Shown: positions 41,309 through 51,960 of the stretch, piece by piece | How positions within the stretch are numbered: the stretch's first letter is position 1 | Layout: every line of letters begins with the position of its first letter | Assembly (NCBI GenBank): GCA_027627225.1 | Contig: CM051024.1 | Location: 79,967,204 to 80,031,203 of the forward strand | Reading direction: 5' to 3' | Source: Congeria kusceri | Lineage: Eukaryota; Mollusca; Bivalvia; Myida; Dreissenidae | DNA length: 64,000 nt | The notes under the pieces: model-generated | What the model was told of the DNA's origin: nothing | Seen by the model: the letters and a program-made list of their open reading frames with translations, nothing else | Database searches by the model: none | Made by a program: the position numbers and the translations under genes

Positions 41309-41322
41309 AAATTGTACTTATC

Positions 41323-41405
41323 AGAACAGAACAGAACAGAACAAGACTTCTATTTTCACCCAAGTATATAACATATACAATTAGGGCAATATAACAAAGC
41401 AAAAT
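41323..41405 (-). mobile_element. Solo LINE/SINE 3' end with (GAACA)n tail
   Basis: AGAACAGAACAGAACAAGAC then TTCTATTTTCACC resembles the 3' end of LINE-A at 42131 (GAACAGAACAGAACAGAACT then TTAATTGGTGAC). It is probably a severely 5'-truncated insertion of the same or a partner family. Confidence 0.5.
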
Positions 41406-41509
41406 TGTTAGTAAATTAGTAACTTTCCGATAATTTTTACACTAACACCAATGTATAGATGATATAAGGGTGGTATTTAAATAATAAGATACATAGCCGG
41501 AACATATGA

Positions 41510-41565
41510 TAATAATCATAATAATAATAATAATAATAATTATTATTATAATAATAATAATGATA
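41510..41565. repeat. (ATA)n microsatellite
   Basis: ATAATAATAATAATAATAAT followed by TATTATTATAATAATAAT. Confidence 0.9.
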
Positions 41566-41887
41566 GCAATAATATGAGATCTCTTATCAAAATCAAAATA
41601 CCAAAATCTTAATGAAATTATCAAAATCACAATCATTATCATATCATATTCAAAATCATCATACTAATCATAATAATCATAATAATGATAATCGTCATAG
41701 TTATCATAATCATCATAATCATGGCAATGATAGCAATAATATGAGATCTCTTATCAAAATCAAAATACCAAAATGAAATTATCAAAATCACAATCATTAT
41801 CATAACATATTCAAAATCATCATACTAATCATAATAATCATAATAATGATAATCGTCATAGTTATCATAATCATCATAATCGTGGCA
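41560..41887. repeat. ~165-bp tandem duplication, near-identical
   Basis: TGATAGCAATAATATGAGAT starts at 41560 and again at 41727, and both units end ATCATCATAATC(A/G)TGGCA. The second lacks six bases (TCTTAA) and has only a few substitutions, so it is recent. Confidence 0.9.
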
Positions 41888-42317
41888 TTTAAGAAACAAA
41901 TAATAGTTCAGTTCTATAAGAGCATTTTAATACTAGCACTGGTAAAAATAATTAGTGGTTTGTGACCATAGTTGTGCGGTGATGTATTTTCTTTTGCACA
42001 CGGCATTTCGGATTGAGAAATTGAAACGACTACGCGTTTTAAAAGGTTTATATTTTGCGTCAGAAATTTAATTCATTATCAATACTTAACAGACATTTTG
42101 TTGCGAAAGAGTGTTTGCGTTAGCGTTTATGAACAGAACAGAACAGAACAGAACTTTAATTGGTGACTTGCACAAAAGTACATCGTCAAAGCAAATTCAG
42201 TACAAATAAACAATTATATGTCACATAATAAGTTAAAAGGCTTAGAAAGTAGATACCATACAATACAGTCTTTTGAGAAAATAAGAAAAAAAGAAAGGAA
42301 AAAGAGGGTGAACAAAA

Positions 42318-45300
42318 TCAATGAATAGCTAATAGCGTGGAATTTCTAAGAGCCAACGCCTGCTTTAAAAATCTAGCAACATTAAGCAATACAGTTCTAT
42401 TTTGCGTATTGATTAATTCAAGAAATTTAAACATTGAAGGTTTCTTAAAATAATAACGGGATAAAAATTTCTTTCTTAAATCTTCGAATAAAGGGCATAT
42501 ACACATAAAATGATATTCGTCTTCAATATCATTTTTATTGCATAATAAGCAAAAACGTTGATTTCTGTCAATTCTATTCCTACTATACCGGCCTGTTTGA
42601 ATTCGGAGGGGATGTTCTGACAGTCTAAGCCTCGTGAAGAAGCATCTTAGATTATGTGGTAAGGTATCAAGATAAGTTTCATATTCAAATCTGTGTTTAA
42701 TATGTTTATAGTTTTCGAGTGCGGCATTTCTTTCTATCCCCACTGACCATTGTTGTATAAATACTTCAATAACACGCTGTTTAAACATCGGAAGAAACGA
42801 AGTAACATCAACATTTGCACAATTGTCAAAAACATATGAAAAACCGTGATCATTTAACAATTTTTTTACATTGGAAACCCAATTTGGTAACCCTTTCTCA
42901 CAATCTAGAAGGGCTTGGTGGTATACTGTTTTCAATATAATATTATCAGTGTGTAATAATTTACACCAATATTTTATAATTTTAACATATCTTGAAATAT
43001 ACAAAGGGTAACGGCCCAATTCGTCATAAACACCAACAGATGATGCATTTGTTTTAATTTGAAGAATTTGTTTACAAAATTTAAGATGAATTCGTTCTAT
43101 CTCTTTCGACTTTGAATTCCCCCATACCTCTGAAGCATATCCTAAAATCGACCCAACAAAAGCATCAAATAATTGACATAACAATTTGGGCTTCAATTGA
43201 TAACGTTTACAATTATTAAGTAAAACATGTAATGCCTTTATAGCTTTTCCGGCCAGGTATTCCTGGTTAAGACTGAAGTTACCCGTATAATTGAACACAG
43301 TACCTAGGTAGTTAAAATCATTAACCACTTCGATAGGCTTGTCATCATATACCCAATGTTCGTTTGGAAATAGTTTACCTCGCTTACGAAAAACCATTAT
43401 TTTTGTTTTATCAGTATTAACTTTAAGACCCCATTTGTCACAGTAAGTTTTTAAACAATTCAAATTCTCTTGTAACTCAAGTGGTGTTTTGGCAAATATG
43501 GCCATATCGTCAGCAAACAACAAAAGAATAATAACAATGTCATCAAGAAGCAATCCCGAATCAACATTATTTTGCAAATATAACTCAACATCTTCAACAA
43601 ATAAGGAGAAAAGTAGAGGGGAAATAACCTCCCCTTGCCTCAAACCAACGGCGCAATCGAAAAAATCAGTGTAGCTATTACATACTTTAACACAAGATTT
43701 AACTTTCTGGTACATGTCCCGTATAACTCTTAATAATTTACCTTGGATTCCGGTCTTGTAAAGCTTTAACCATAGCGCATTCCTATATATAGAATCAAAA
43801 CATTTAAACATGTCCACATATACAACATACAGACGTTTGTTATCATTTAAATATTTCTGAACTAAAGACATTAATACAAAAATAGCATCAACAGTGCTGC
43901 ACCCTTTGCGAAATCCGAATTGCGCGTCCGAAATTTTACTGTTGTTATTACAAAAACTTTCGACACGTTTATTTATGACTGTAGTAAACAATTTCGATAA
44001 ACAACTGAGCAACGTTATACCCCTATAGTTATTAACAGTATTTAAGTCACCTTTTTTGTGGACAGGAACAATAACTCCCTCGGTCCATTTATCTGGAAAA
44101 TAGCCAGAGTTCAATATCGCATTGAATAAATCGCAAACGTGGGATGAAATTATATCGATACTTTCAATAAAATATTCATTTAATAAGTAATCACTGCCAG
44201 AAGATTTTCCGCACTTTAAAGATTTAACCGCGTTCAAGATTTCATGAATCGTGATTTCGCTATCCAATTCCGGAAACGTATGATTCGGGGCATCAAAATC
44301 ATGATTATTACAGAACTGCTCCGCGTCTTGATTCGAACAGTGTGAGATATCGTTACTAAGGGACGAAACATATTGATAGAAGCTTTCTAATGTAATCTCG
44401 TTGTTTCGTGTTGATTTTTTCTTTTTAAAATATTTCCAGAACTCTTTCGGTTTACAGTGTTTTAACTTTTCTATGTCGTTTAAGTTTTTATTGTTAAAAA
44501 TGCGCTTTTTCTTGTTTAATAAATTCTTATATTCCTTTTTTAATTGACAAAGACGTTCACGGTTATGTACAGAATGACATTTGTTAAAAACACCGAGTGC
44601 ATGTAAATATCGATTTTGGGCGTTAATACAATCGAGATCAAACCAGTCAGCGTCATGCGGACGGCGTCTCTCGTTATTAGCATTAAAGTTACACTTCACT
44701 TGCTTAGAAAACAAAGGATCCGCAACATTCCGTAATATCGACGTAAATTCATTTAAAAGGTTATTCACTGATGGTCGGCTTGTAATATCAATGTTATTAA
44801 TATCCGTTAATCTATTTAACTCGGGTAATTTGGCTATCAGTGCCGAGCGAAATAGATCTCGTTTCTCTGCGTTCCATTTAAATTGGACAAACTGTTCGGA
44901 CGACGATACCCGATTATCGATTTTACATAGTAAAGACAATTTTAACGGTGTATGATCGCTGCAAACATTTAGATCCTCTATAGTAAAACTATTTATCATC
45001 GAAAAATTACATTCCTTCGTGAGTAAATAATCTATCACCGATGCGCCTTGTTGTGAAACAAACGTAAAACGATCAGTATTATAAAATCTACCGTTAAGAA
45101 TTCGCACGTTCGTTACCTTGCACATATCAAGAAGTTTAACCCCGTGACTATTAGAAGTTTTATCCGGCGAGGCCCGTAACAAGGGGACATCTGCAACATA
45201 ATCATAATCATCAATGTAATCAATATTTTTATCTTGAATAATGTAATCAAATTTTGTTCCTACTCTGCTATTAAAATCTCCTGCAACATAAACCGTTCCT

Positions 45301-45749
45301 AAATTATCATAAAAGTTTATATCTGATTCAAGGACCTCAAATAGATCTATATTATTTATAGTGTAAGCTGGCGAATCTATTCCCCAAATATACGTTCCAC
45401 AAATATATACATCCTGATCAAAATGAAAAAATGCATGGTCAACTTTGATCCAAATAATGGTATCCAAATGGTTACAAATAACTTCAATACCCTTGCTTAT
45501 ATTATCTTTAAGATAGAGAACAATACCGCCACTAGAACGTTTAGCATTACGGTTTTGAAATTTTCTAAAAAAGTTAAAGCTGGTGTATCCTTCTATTTCA
45601 ATATCACTTTTGCTATTTGTCCAGGATTCATACAAAAAAACTATATCACAAGTATTAATTGTTTTAAGGAAATCGTCACTTTCCTTTTTGCTGCTTGTTA
45701 GTCCATGAATATTCCACGACAGGATGTGGAGTTCATCCCCTTGGAATTC
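42318..45749 (-). CDS. LINE-A ORF2: AP endonuclease plus reverse transcriptase
   Basis: 1,143 codons counting from the codon after the ORF1 stop. The endonuclease occupies residues ~7-240: SWNIHGL, FLYESWT, VAGDFNSRVG, VIDYLL and SDHTPLKL give the catalytic Asn, Glu, Asp and His positions. Reverse transcriptase follows (~480-800): GVIVPVHKKGD, NNYRGITLLS, AQFGFRKGCSTVDA, VYVDMFKCFDS (motif A Asp), GLRQGEVISPLLFSLF and LLLFADDMAIF (motif C). The C-terminus has a CLLC...H...C knuckle. Together these nick the target and copy the element RNA by target-primed reverse transcription. No ATG occurs before the endonuclease motifs in this frame, and the frame is continuous with ORF1 across TAG, so how it is started is unclear. 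Confidence 0.9.
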   Translation of the reverse strand, partial: EFQGDELHILSWNIHGLTSSKKESDDFLKTINTCDIVFLYESWTNSKSDIEIEGYTSFNFFRKFQNRNAKRSSGGIVLYLKDNISKGIEVICNHLDTIIWIKVDHAFFHFDQDVYICGTYIWGIDSPAYTINNIDLFEVLESDINFYDNLGTVYVAGDFNSRVGTKFDYIIQDKNIDYIDDYDYVADVPLLRASPDKTSNSHGVKLLDMCKVTNVRILNGRFYNTDRFTFVSQQGASVIDYLLTKECNFSMINSFTIEDLNVCSDHTPLKLSLLCKIDNRVSSSEQFVQFKWNAEKRDLFRSALIAKLPELNRLTDINNIDITSRPSVNNLLNEFTSILRNVADPLFSKQVKCNFNANNERRRPHDADWFDLDCINAQNRYLHALGVFNKCHSVHNRERLCQLKKEYKNLLNKKKRIFNNKNLNDIEKLKHCKPKEFWKYFKKKKSTRNNEITLESFYQYVSSLSNDISHCSNQDAEQFCNNHDFDAPNHTFPELDSEITIHEILNAVKSLKCGKSSGSDYLLNEYFIESIDIISSHVCDLFNAILNSGYFPDKWTEGVIVPVHKKGDLNTVNNYRGITLLSCLSKLFTTVINKRVESFCNNNSKISDAQFGFRKGCSTVDAIFVLMSLVQKYLNDNKRLYVVYVDMFKCFDSIYRNALWLKLYKTGIQGKLLRVIRDMYQKVKSCVKVCNSYTDFFDCAVGLRQGEVISPLLFSLFVEDVELYLQNNVDSGLLLDDIVIILLLFADDMAIFAKTPLELQENLNCLKTYCDKWGLKVNTDKTKIMVFRKRGKLFPNEHWVYDDKPIEVVNDFNYLGTVFNYTGNFSLNQEYLAGKAIKALHVLLNNCKRYQLKPKLLCQLFDAFVGSILGYASEVWGNSKSKEIERIHLKFCKQILQIKTNASSVGVYDELGRYPLYISRYVKIIKYWCKLLHTDNIILKTVYHQALLDCEKGLPNWVSNVKKLLNDHGFSYVFDNCANVDVTSFLPMFKQRVIEVFIQQWSVGIERNAALENYKHIKHRFEYETYLDTLPHNLRCFFTRLRLSEHPLRIQTGRYSRNRIDRNQRFCLLCNKNDIEDEYHFMCICPLFEDLRKKFLSRYYFKKPSMFKFLELINTQNRTVLLNVARFLKQALALRNSTLLAIH

Positions 45750-46721
45750 CTAATCCCGCACTGGTTTCCCCTCAACGAATAGAGTGTCATAAGCAATCCA
45801 CGCAGATTTACCGTCTTTGCGAGCCTCCTTCATCTTCGGGATCAGCTTCCGGCGTTTGTCAATAACTTCCTTTGGAAATTGTTCACTCACATAAAATTGA
45901 GTACCCTTCAGCGCTGGCCCCTGCCGTCTGACCAGTTCACGTTCCTTGTAGAATGTAAATTTGGCGACGATGTTGCGAGGTTTGCCTCCGACCCTTGCGC
46001 CCATCCTGTGGACTCTCTCGAACCCAATCTTATCCGCTATATCTTTAGCTAGTTTCATTTTTTCATGTAGGAACGTCCGGATCGTACTTTCTGCATCTTC
46101 GAAGTCACCGGCGCGTGGTTCCGGGATGCCTCCAAATACCAAGTTGTTCCTCATAGACTGGGACTGTAAATATACTACGTCTTCCTGCAAACTACTTCTC
46201 TGCTTTTCTAACTCCGTAACCTTACTATTGACCATACCAACTGCAAAGTCTATACTCTCGGCCTTTTCCTCGACTCTAGCAACTTGTTCCCCTAACTTCC
46301 GGTTTCTCTCATCGACAACTACCCACAATCGTTTCAGTTCTGACTCAAAGCTACTGACCTTTCTATCTACCTCGTCAAGAATCTTCAATCTTCTCTCTAT
46401 CCCATCCATTCTGGTGTCTATCTTCTTCAAATACTCGAGCAACTCACTGTTCGTAGGTTCCCCCATGGTTGAGTATTCCAGTTGGCACGACTCACTTACA
46501 CCACTTGAGTTTAAATTTCCTTGGAACACATCATTGTCCACATCTAAGAAAGGTACACACTCCTTTTCATATAATACAGCGTTTGTTTCACTCAAAATAT
46601 CACTCACCGACACGCACGTACCCCCGGACGGGCCTCTGACTTTGAAATATTTGCCTTTGTTTACTTTATCACTTTCACTACCACTGCTTTCTCTATCTTT
46701 CCTTTTCCTATTTTTCCCCAT
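45750..46721 (-). CDS. LINE-A ORF1: L1-type RNA-binding protein
   Basis: 323 residues from the ATG at 46721. It has a basic Ser-rich head (MGKNRKRKDRESSGSES), a long coiled coil (residues ~95-190: LEYLKKIDTRMDGIERRLK...), an RRM-like core (SMRNNLVFGGIPE, IGFERVHRMG, KPRNIVAKFTFY) and a C-terminal domain (FPKEVIDKRRKLIPKMKEAR). Proteins of this plan trimerise and coat element RNA. The stop TAG at 45750-45752 is followed directly by ORF2 in the same frame. Confidence 0.85.
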   Translation of the reverse strand: MGKNRKRKDRESSGSESDKVNKGKYFKVRGPSGGTCVSVSDILSETNAVLYEKECVPFLDVDNDVFQGNLNSSGVSESCQLEYSTMGEPTNSELLEYLKKIDTRMDGIERRLKILDEVDRKVSSFESELKRLWVVVDERNRKLGEQVARVEEKAESIDFAVGMVNSKVTELEKQRSSLQEDVVYLQSQSMRNNLVFGGIPEPRAGDFEDAESTIRTFLHEKMKLAKDIADKIGFERVHRMGARVGGKPRNIVAKFTFYKERELVRRQGPALKGTQFYVSEQFPKEVIDKRRKLIPKMKEARKDGKSAWIAYDTLFVEGKPVRD

Positions 46722-46860
46722 AACACATATCCACCAGTTAGAAGCACTTTATTTCCAGGTTTGGCTCACTTCACAATGCATTTTCAGGCTTTTAAACATG
46801 TTTTTAATTTAATTTTATGAGAGCGCAAAGAATACGACTTCTCCCGCCTTATCACGTGAC

Positions 46861-47745
46861 ATTGAAGTTTATGGTGTTGGAGCTAGCTTTGTAACGGTTT
46901 CAATCAACAACAGTTATTTTTGTCCTGATTTACGCTTGAGTGCACCTGCACGCGAGGTCGATGTTGACCACAAAGGCAAGATGGAGGACCTATTATGTGA
47001 GGTAATTATTCTAATCAGTTTTGCATTGCAGGATTACAATGGAGAATGCCGTTATCTGAGGGGTTAACATTAAATGACTGATGGGGCAAAAGCAAATTAT
47101 AATTTGTGTGCTGGATAAGTTTAAATGAAAGTAACAAAAGTATAATTATTAATTTATGTACTAGTACTGCTAATTAATTAGGATAAAGTAACAAGATTGT
47201 AGGTAAAATATAGGTATCAGTTGTATTCATTTAGAGTGCAACAATTGTTTCCATTGCGTTAATTGAAATATAATATTAATATAGCAGGCAAAAATATTTA
47301 AAATGTTAACACGTGTACTTGAGTGGTACCATTTTGTACTACTCTTATATAATGCTGCAATAATTTCTGTTATATGAGTATAAGTATATAGCAATCTTAC
47401 GTTAATATTGACATATAATTATGCAGTTATCATTTGATACAAATACAGAATGAAGCTATTATTTACATTGCACAGTTTATATTTACATTTCTACTTAAAG
47501 TAAATAATGTGATTAGTATACACATGCAAAAATAAATACATTTGTGACCAGACAAATATTTTGATATATTGATTACAAAAGCGTAAACGGTCACTTATAC
47601 TGAGATAATAGGTAAATATGTTATGCTGTTAACAATAAAAATATATTGAAATAAGGACAGTATTGTTACAAACTACAATATTAGAGTTGGTGTATAGCTT
47701 GGTGGCATTGGTAAATACAGGTAGATAACTTGCTATCACTTAAAC
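46861..47745. other. AT-rich spacer between LINE-A and LINE-B
   Basis: No coding sequence was recognised. The LINE-A promoter/5' region may extend into the first ~100 bp. Confidence 0.4.
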
Positions 47746-50700
47746 TTACTGAATATGAAGCGAATAAATTTTGCTTGTATTCTGTAATAGTTGTAAGGAA
47801 TTAGATGTTAGGATTGTAATAAGAGTAGCATCATAAAGATCATGTCCTAAGAATTTTTCTCTTTCAGATTTAAAGAAACCGCAGTTCAGTAGATAGTGAT
47901 GTTCGGAGCCAACTTGACCAGAGTTACAAAGTCTGCATATTCTTTCCTCAAATGCGGTTCCATCGTATCGACCGGTTTCAACTGGGAACCAGTGATTTGC
48001 AGTTCTAAATTTAAAGAGGTATGCATATTCAGTTTTTGAAAGTTTTATAAAGTAGTCTTCAAAGGATGGAGTTTGTTTGAAACTGTATATATTTGTCCCT
48101 TAAGTGTTTGCTGTAGTTGAGTGTGCCATTGGGTTTTGAATTGGGTTAATAATTTGGCTTTGACTAAGCGGTAAATATTATTCGGGGTTGTTAGGAATTG
48201 GTTATCTCATAAGTTACTTAAGTTTACTGAGGTGAGGATTTCTTTAATTTTGTTGGCCCATTTAACATTTGAGTTTGGCAAGTTCATCATGTATTTATAG
48301 ATTTGGATAGATAATTTCTGATCTTTGCCTATTAAGATTCTATTCCAAAATGAGATCATGCGACTTTTGATGTTAATTGCTATAGGGTATCTGCCAAGTT
48401 CACCATATAAAAAAGCCATTGGGGTTGATTTCCGAGCATTCGTAATTTTTCTAAGAAAGTTATTATGGACTTTCTCCAAGATATCTACATTTTCAAAACC
48501 AAACATTTCTGAGCCATAGATTAAAATTGGTAAAACAGTGTGGTCGAAAAGTTTAAGAATTAAATCAATAGGTAGCTCTGCATTATTTGCTCTAGTATAT
48601 AGTATTAAATGCCAGTTATCACAGTATTTATGGAAGATATTTAAACTATTTTGGAAGTCTATTTTTGAATCAGATAAAATCACAGTGTCACCAGCATAAA
48701 GTAGAATAAGTAGTTTTAGTCAAAGAGACAAATCCAGTTCTATGCCAGTTGAGCTATTGAGGTGCATATGTGTTTGAAGGTTATTTAAGAAGATGAAAAA
48801 AATAATTGGAGATAGATTTACGCCTTGTCTTACGCCAATTTCTGATATGAAGGTTCTGAAATATTACCGTTAATAGTGATACTAGATTTGATATTGTTGT
48901 ACATGTTTTGAATTAAATGTAGAAACTTGCCATTTATATTTTGTTTAATACGTTTGTGCATAGGCCAATTCGCCAAACCTTGTCGAAGGCTTGTGAAAAA
49001 TCAATGAAGGCGCAGAATAGCTTTTGTTTTCTTTTTTTCAGTATTTCGATCAATGATTGTAATGTAAAAATATGGTCAGAGCAAGAGTAGCCTTTCCTAA
49101 AGCAAGCTTGATTTTCATCTAAAATATTATTTTCGTTAAGGAGTTTGTTTAATCTTTCATTGAGTATGGAAGTAAAAAGATTACCTAGACAACTGAGGAT
49201 AGCAATTGGTGGGTAGTTATTAGGATCTTTAGGGTCACCTTTGTTTATGAATATAGGTATGATTATTCCATTGAGCCAGCTTTGTGGAATGAACCCTGTT
49301 TCCAGTACACAGTTAATTAATTTATGGTAAACAGGCATTAGTAGATGTTTAGTGGACTTGATATACTCATTTAAAATATTGTCAAATGGGCTGTTTTGGA
49401 ATTTTTAAGCTTTGTGATACATTTTTGTATTTCTTCTTCAGTAATTGGGGTATTAAGCCTGTTGCTTGTGTCATTTTGTAGATGGGAGTTTGTGTCATTG
49501 AAGCGATTGTCATTGATTGTGCTGGTATTAATTTCTTTGAAGTGATCATGAAATTCATCTGATGTTGGTCTAGTTTTAACTTTAGTTTTTGGTTTAGGTT
49601 TATTTAAAAAGGACCAATACTGTTTAGGATTTTTGTCGGACATGGAACGAAGTTTATTTGACATGTTATGTTTGCTGGCATTACTGTGGTAGTTCATAGT
49701 GCGTTTATATTGCTTACTGGCATTGATCATTCTTTGTTTGTTGTCTATAGTTTTGTTTTTTGTGTAGTCATTTTTGGCAGTATGATAATTTTTTCGTGCT
49801 TTAGAACATAGAGGACCAAACCATGGTTTATTGTTTTCTGGTCTATTATGATGAAATCGTTTTTTATTTTCAGGGTATGTACTGGTGAAAGCTTGATGGA
49901 ATACTGATTGGAGTTGATCGGTTATGTGCTCAATTGTCTGCTGTGATTGTGGGTAAGTGTTCATTTGCAAGAGTATTTGGTCTATTATGTTAAGGTTAAT
50001 ATTGTTAACAAATTGGTTGGATAAGTCAGGATTCCATTTTGGTTTCTGATTCATGTCAGTTAGATTTTTGGTGGAAATATTGGAGCTTTTTCTGTGTGGT
50101 ATGTTTATGGACCAAGTGAGGGCATTATGACCATCTGAGAACAGTGAATCTGTTTCAATGATAAGAAAATCTGAGAGAAAGTAAAAGCAATCAGATGAAG
50201 CAATTACATAGTCAATTGTAGATTTATTTCTGAAAGTTAAGATATCACAATCATTACCTGATGATAGTCTTCCATTGAGGATAAAAATGTTGTTATTTTT
50301 GCATAAATCAATAAGTCGGAATCCATGGGTATTTGTTCGATGGTCTCTAGAAGTAGGAATAAGTGGGATAGATAATTGTCCAAGGGTTTTATATTTGTCA
50401 AGTTGGCTCTGATATCATCATCGATATCGAAAATGTCATTTAAATGGGGATCTGTAGTTATGAAATCTTTCATGCTTCCAACTCTGCTTTCGAAATCTCC
50501 TGCAAGCATTAGATATTTATGTTCATTACATTTTTGAGAGATTTCATTTTCAAAGGCCATAAACTCGTCATCGTTGAAAAATTTGGCGTTTTTGGGTGAA
50601 ACGTGTACAGCTCCTATTATAATATTTTCATCAGGTTTCGCTAACGATTTGCAACTGGATATCCATAGTACATATTCAGAGTTTGATTGTAGGATTTTAA

Positions 50701-51004
50701 CTGAGGAAGTAAGTTGATCTTTAACAAATATACCAGTGCCACCAGATTTACGCATATACTCTTGTTCTCTGTGTTTGGCTAAATATTCATAGTTATTTAT
50801 TTTAATAATATCGTGTTCATCAGTGTGGGTTTCCGAGATACAAAATATATCGTAATTACTAATGAGTTCAGTGAATTCTGGGTAATTGAGTCTTTTCTTG
50901 AGTCCACTAACGTCTAAATTTCCTAATTTTATGTTTTTCTCTTTCAGATTAGAGAGTGATTCGACCCCCCCCCCCTCTGGCCTAGTGGGGATGGCTGCTG
51001 GCAT
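47746..51004 (-). pseudogene. LINE-B ORF2 (AP endonuclease plus reverse transcriptase), inactive
   Basis: The ATG at 51004 overlaps the ORF1 end. Endonuclease pieces: IFCISETHTDEHD, GGTGIFVKDQL, MLAGDFESRVG. Reverse-transcriptase pieces: GIIIPIFINKGDPKDPNNYP, ACFRKGYSCSDHI and FIDFSQAFDKVWR (motif A intact), then GVRQGVNLSPII. Motif C reads YAGDT where YADDT is expected (Asp to Gly, near 48692). A TGA lies eight codons upstream of it, and frameshifts occur near 50340, 49370, 48935 and 48205. The Asp change alone would abolish polymerisation. Confidence 0.8.
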
Positions 51005-51917
51005 CTGGAGCCCTGTTCAAATTTGGCGTCTGTGGAGTATTCCGGTTTTGTACAGACTCAGCAGTACGAGAGGTGTCCCATGGACGTTGTATCCCCTGCA
51101 CCGAGGACTGTGCGCTCAGGGGAGTTCTAGGGGATACCGTCGGATGTTTACGAGTGTTTGCCCTCGAAGGATGACGGGATACGGACTGTGTTCGCCTAGA
51201 TATATGCTCAGCGTTCTGGGCTGGTGTATTAGGAGTGTTGAGCACTGTTGTGTTTCTGGGGATGACAGTGATTGTGTTGACAACAGGAGGATTAACGTTT
51301 AGGTTCCTGATGTGGGACGGTGGTTCGGAGTGTGTCTGCTTGGATTGGAAGGCTTGTGAGTTAGCAGAGACTCTGTTGCCCTGGAGGATCGCGTTCCAGT
51401 CAGGGAATATGTCGTCGACTACCTTGCCGTCTACAACAATGTTTGCAGGGAAGGCTATGGAGACTTTGCTGCGTGGATATATTTCGCGAAGTTTCTTGTA
51501 TTTTGGCCAAAGTGTTTTCCGTGCTTGAGTTATTTCCTTTGGATAGTCTCTGTTGAAGCAAAAATGAGACCCTCTTAGCCGGTTTGCACGTGAGAGGACA
51601 TTAACTGTGTTTTGATAGTCCAGAAAGTTCACAATAATACCTCTCGTGGCACCCTTAGAAAATCTTCCAAGACGGTGTGCTCGCTGGATATGAGGACGAG
51701 GGGTTAGCTGGAGCTGTTCAGCCAGGAAATGTGCTATGACATTGTGGCAGTTTTCATCTCTCTGTTCGCTGATCCCGCCAAATATGAGATTGTTCCTTCG
51801 ACTCCTTGCCTCAATGTCAATAGATTTGTATTGCAGGAGTTTGATTCGTGAGTTGTGATCAGATAATGACCCTTCAATGGATATAATTTGTGTATGCATT
51901 AGTAAACATTCATCCAC
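50982..51917 (-). CDS. LINE-B ORF1: L1-type RNA-binding protein
   Basis: About 311 residues, open upstream to a stop near 51970, so the start is uncertain (the first codon given is GTG). It contains RSRRNNLIFGGISEQ, IQRAHRLGR, RGIIVNFLDY and DYPKEITQARKTLWPKYKKL (RRM and CTD), then a ~130-residue Ser/Thr/Asn/Arg-rich tail not present in LINE-A ORF1. The N-terminal coiled coil is mostly missing, suggesting loss of the 5' end. It overlaps the ORF2 ATG at 51004 by 23 nt in another frame. Confidence 0.75.
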   Translation of the reverse strand: MDECLLMHTQIISIEGSLSDHNSRIKLLQYKSIDIEARSRRNNLIFGGISEQRDENCHNVIAHFLAEQLQLTPRPHIQRAHRLGRFSKGATRGIIVNFLDYQNTVNVLSRANRLRGSHFCFNRDYPKEITQARKTLWPKYKKLREIYPRSKVSIAFPANIVVDGKVVDDIFPDWNAILQGNRVSANSQAFQSKQTHSEPPSHIRNLNVNPPVVNTITVIPRNTTVLNTPNTPAQNAEHISRRTQSVSRHPSRANTRKHPTVSPRTPLSAQSSVQGIQRPWDTSRTAESVQNRNTPQTPNLNRAPDASSHPH

Positions 51918-51960
51918 TTTGTGTTCCCAATTGTCAACGGACCACTTGACTGAAAGAAAG

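Larger units (their letters stand above)
42131..46860 (-). mobile_element. LINE-A: non-LTR retrotransposon, near intact
   Basis: Minus-strand order: 5' region (about 46860-46722), ORF1 46721-45750, ORF2 45749-42318, a ~165-bp 3' region and a (TTCTG)n tail (plus strand GAACA repeats at 42131-42153). Both reading frames are free of internal stops. The 5' boundary is approximate and target duplications were not found. The clade is not assigned: ORF1 is L1-like, and ORF2 has an AP-type endonuclease and an FADD reverse transcriptase. Confidence 0.85.
47746..51960 (-). mobile_element. LINE-B: broken non-LTR retrotransposon
   Basis: Minus-strand order: ORF1 (51917-50982), endonuclease (51004-50237), linker (50054-49371), reverse transcriptase (49338-48690) and C-terminus (48683-47746, ending with the knuckle CRLCNSGQVGSEHHYLLNC). 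Several frameshifts and stops interrupt ORF2. It lies in the same orientation as LINE-A, but its sequence is clearly different. Confidence 0.85.

Noticed and set aside
45961..46812. 283-codon plus-strand ORF
   Set aside because: Antisense shadow of LINE-A ORF1, which has the recognisable coiled coil and RRM.
50886..51302. 138-codon plus-strand ORF
   Set aside because: Antisense to the LINE-B ORF1/ORF2 junction.
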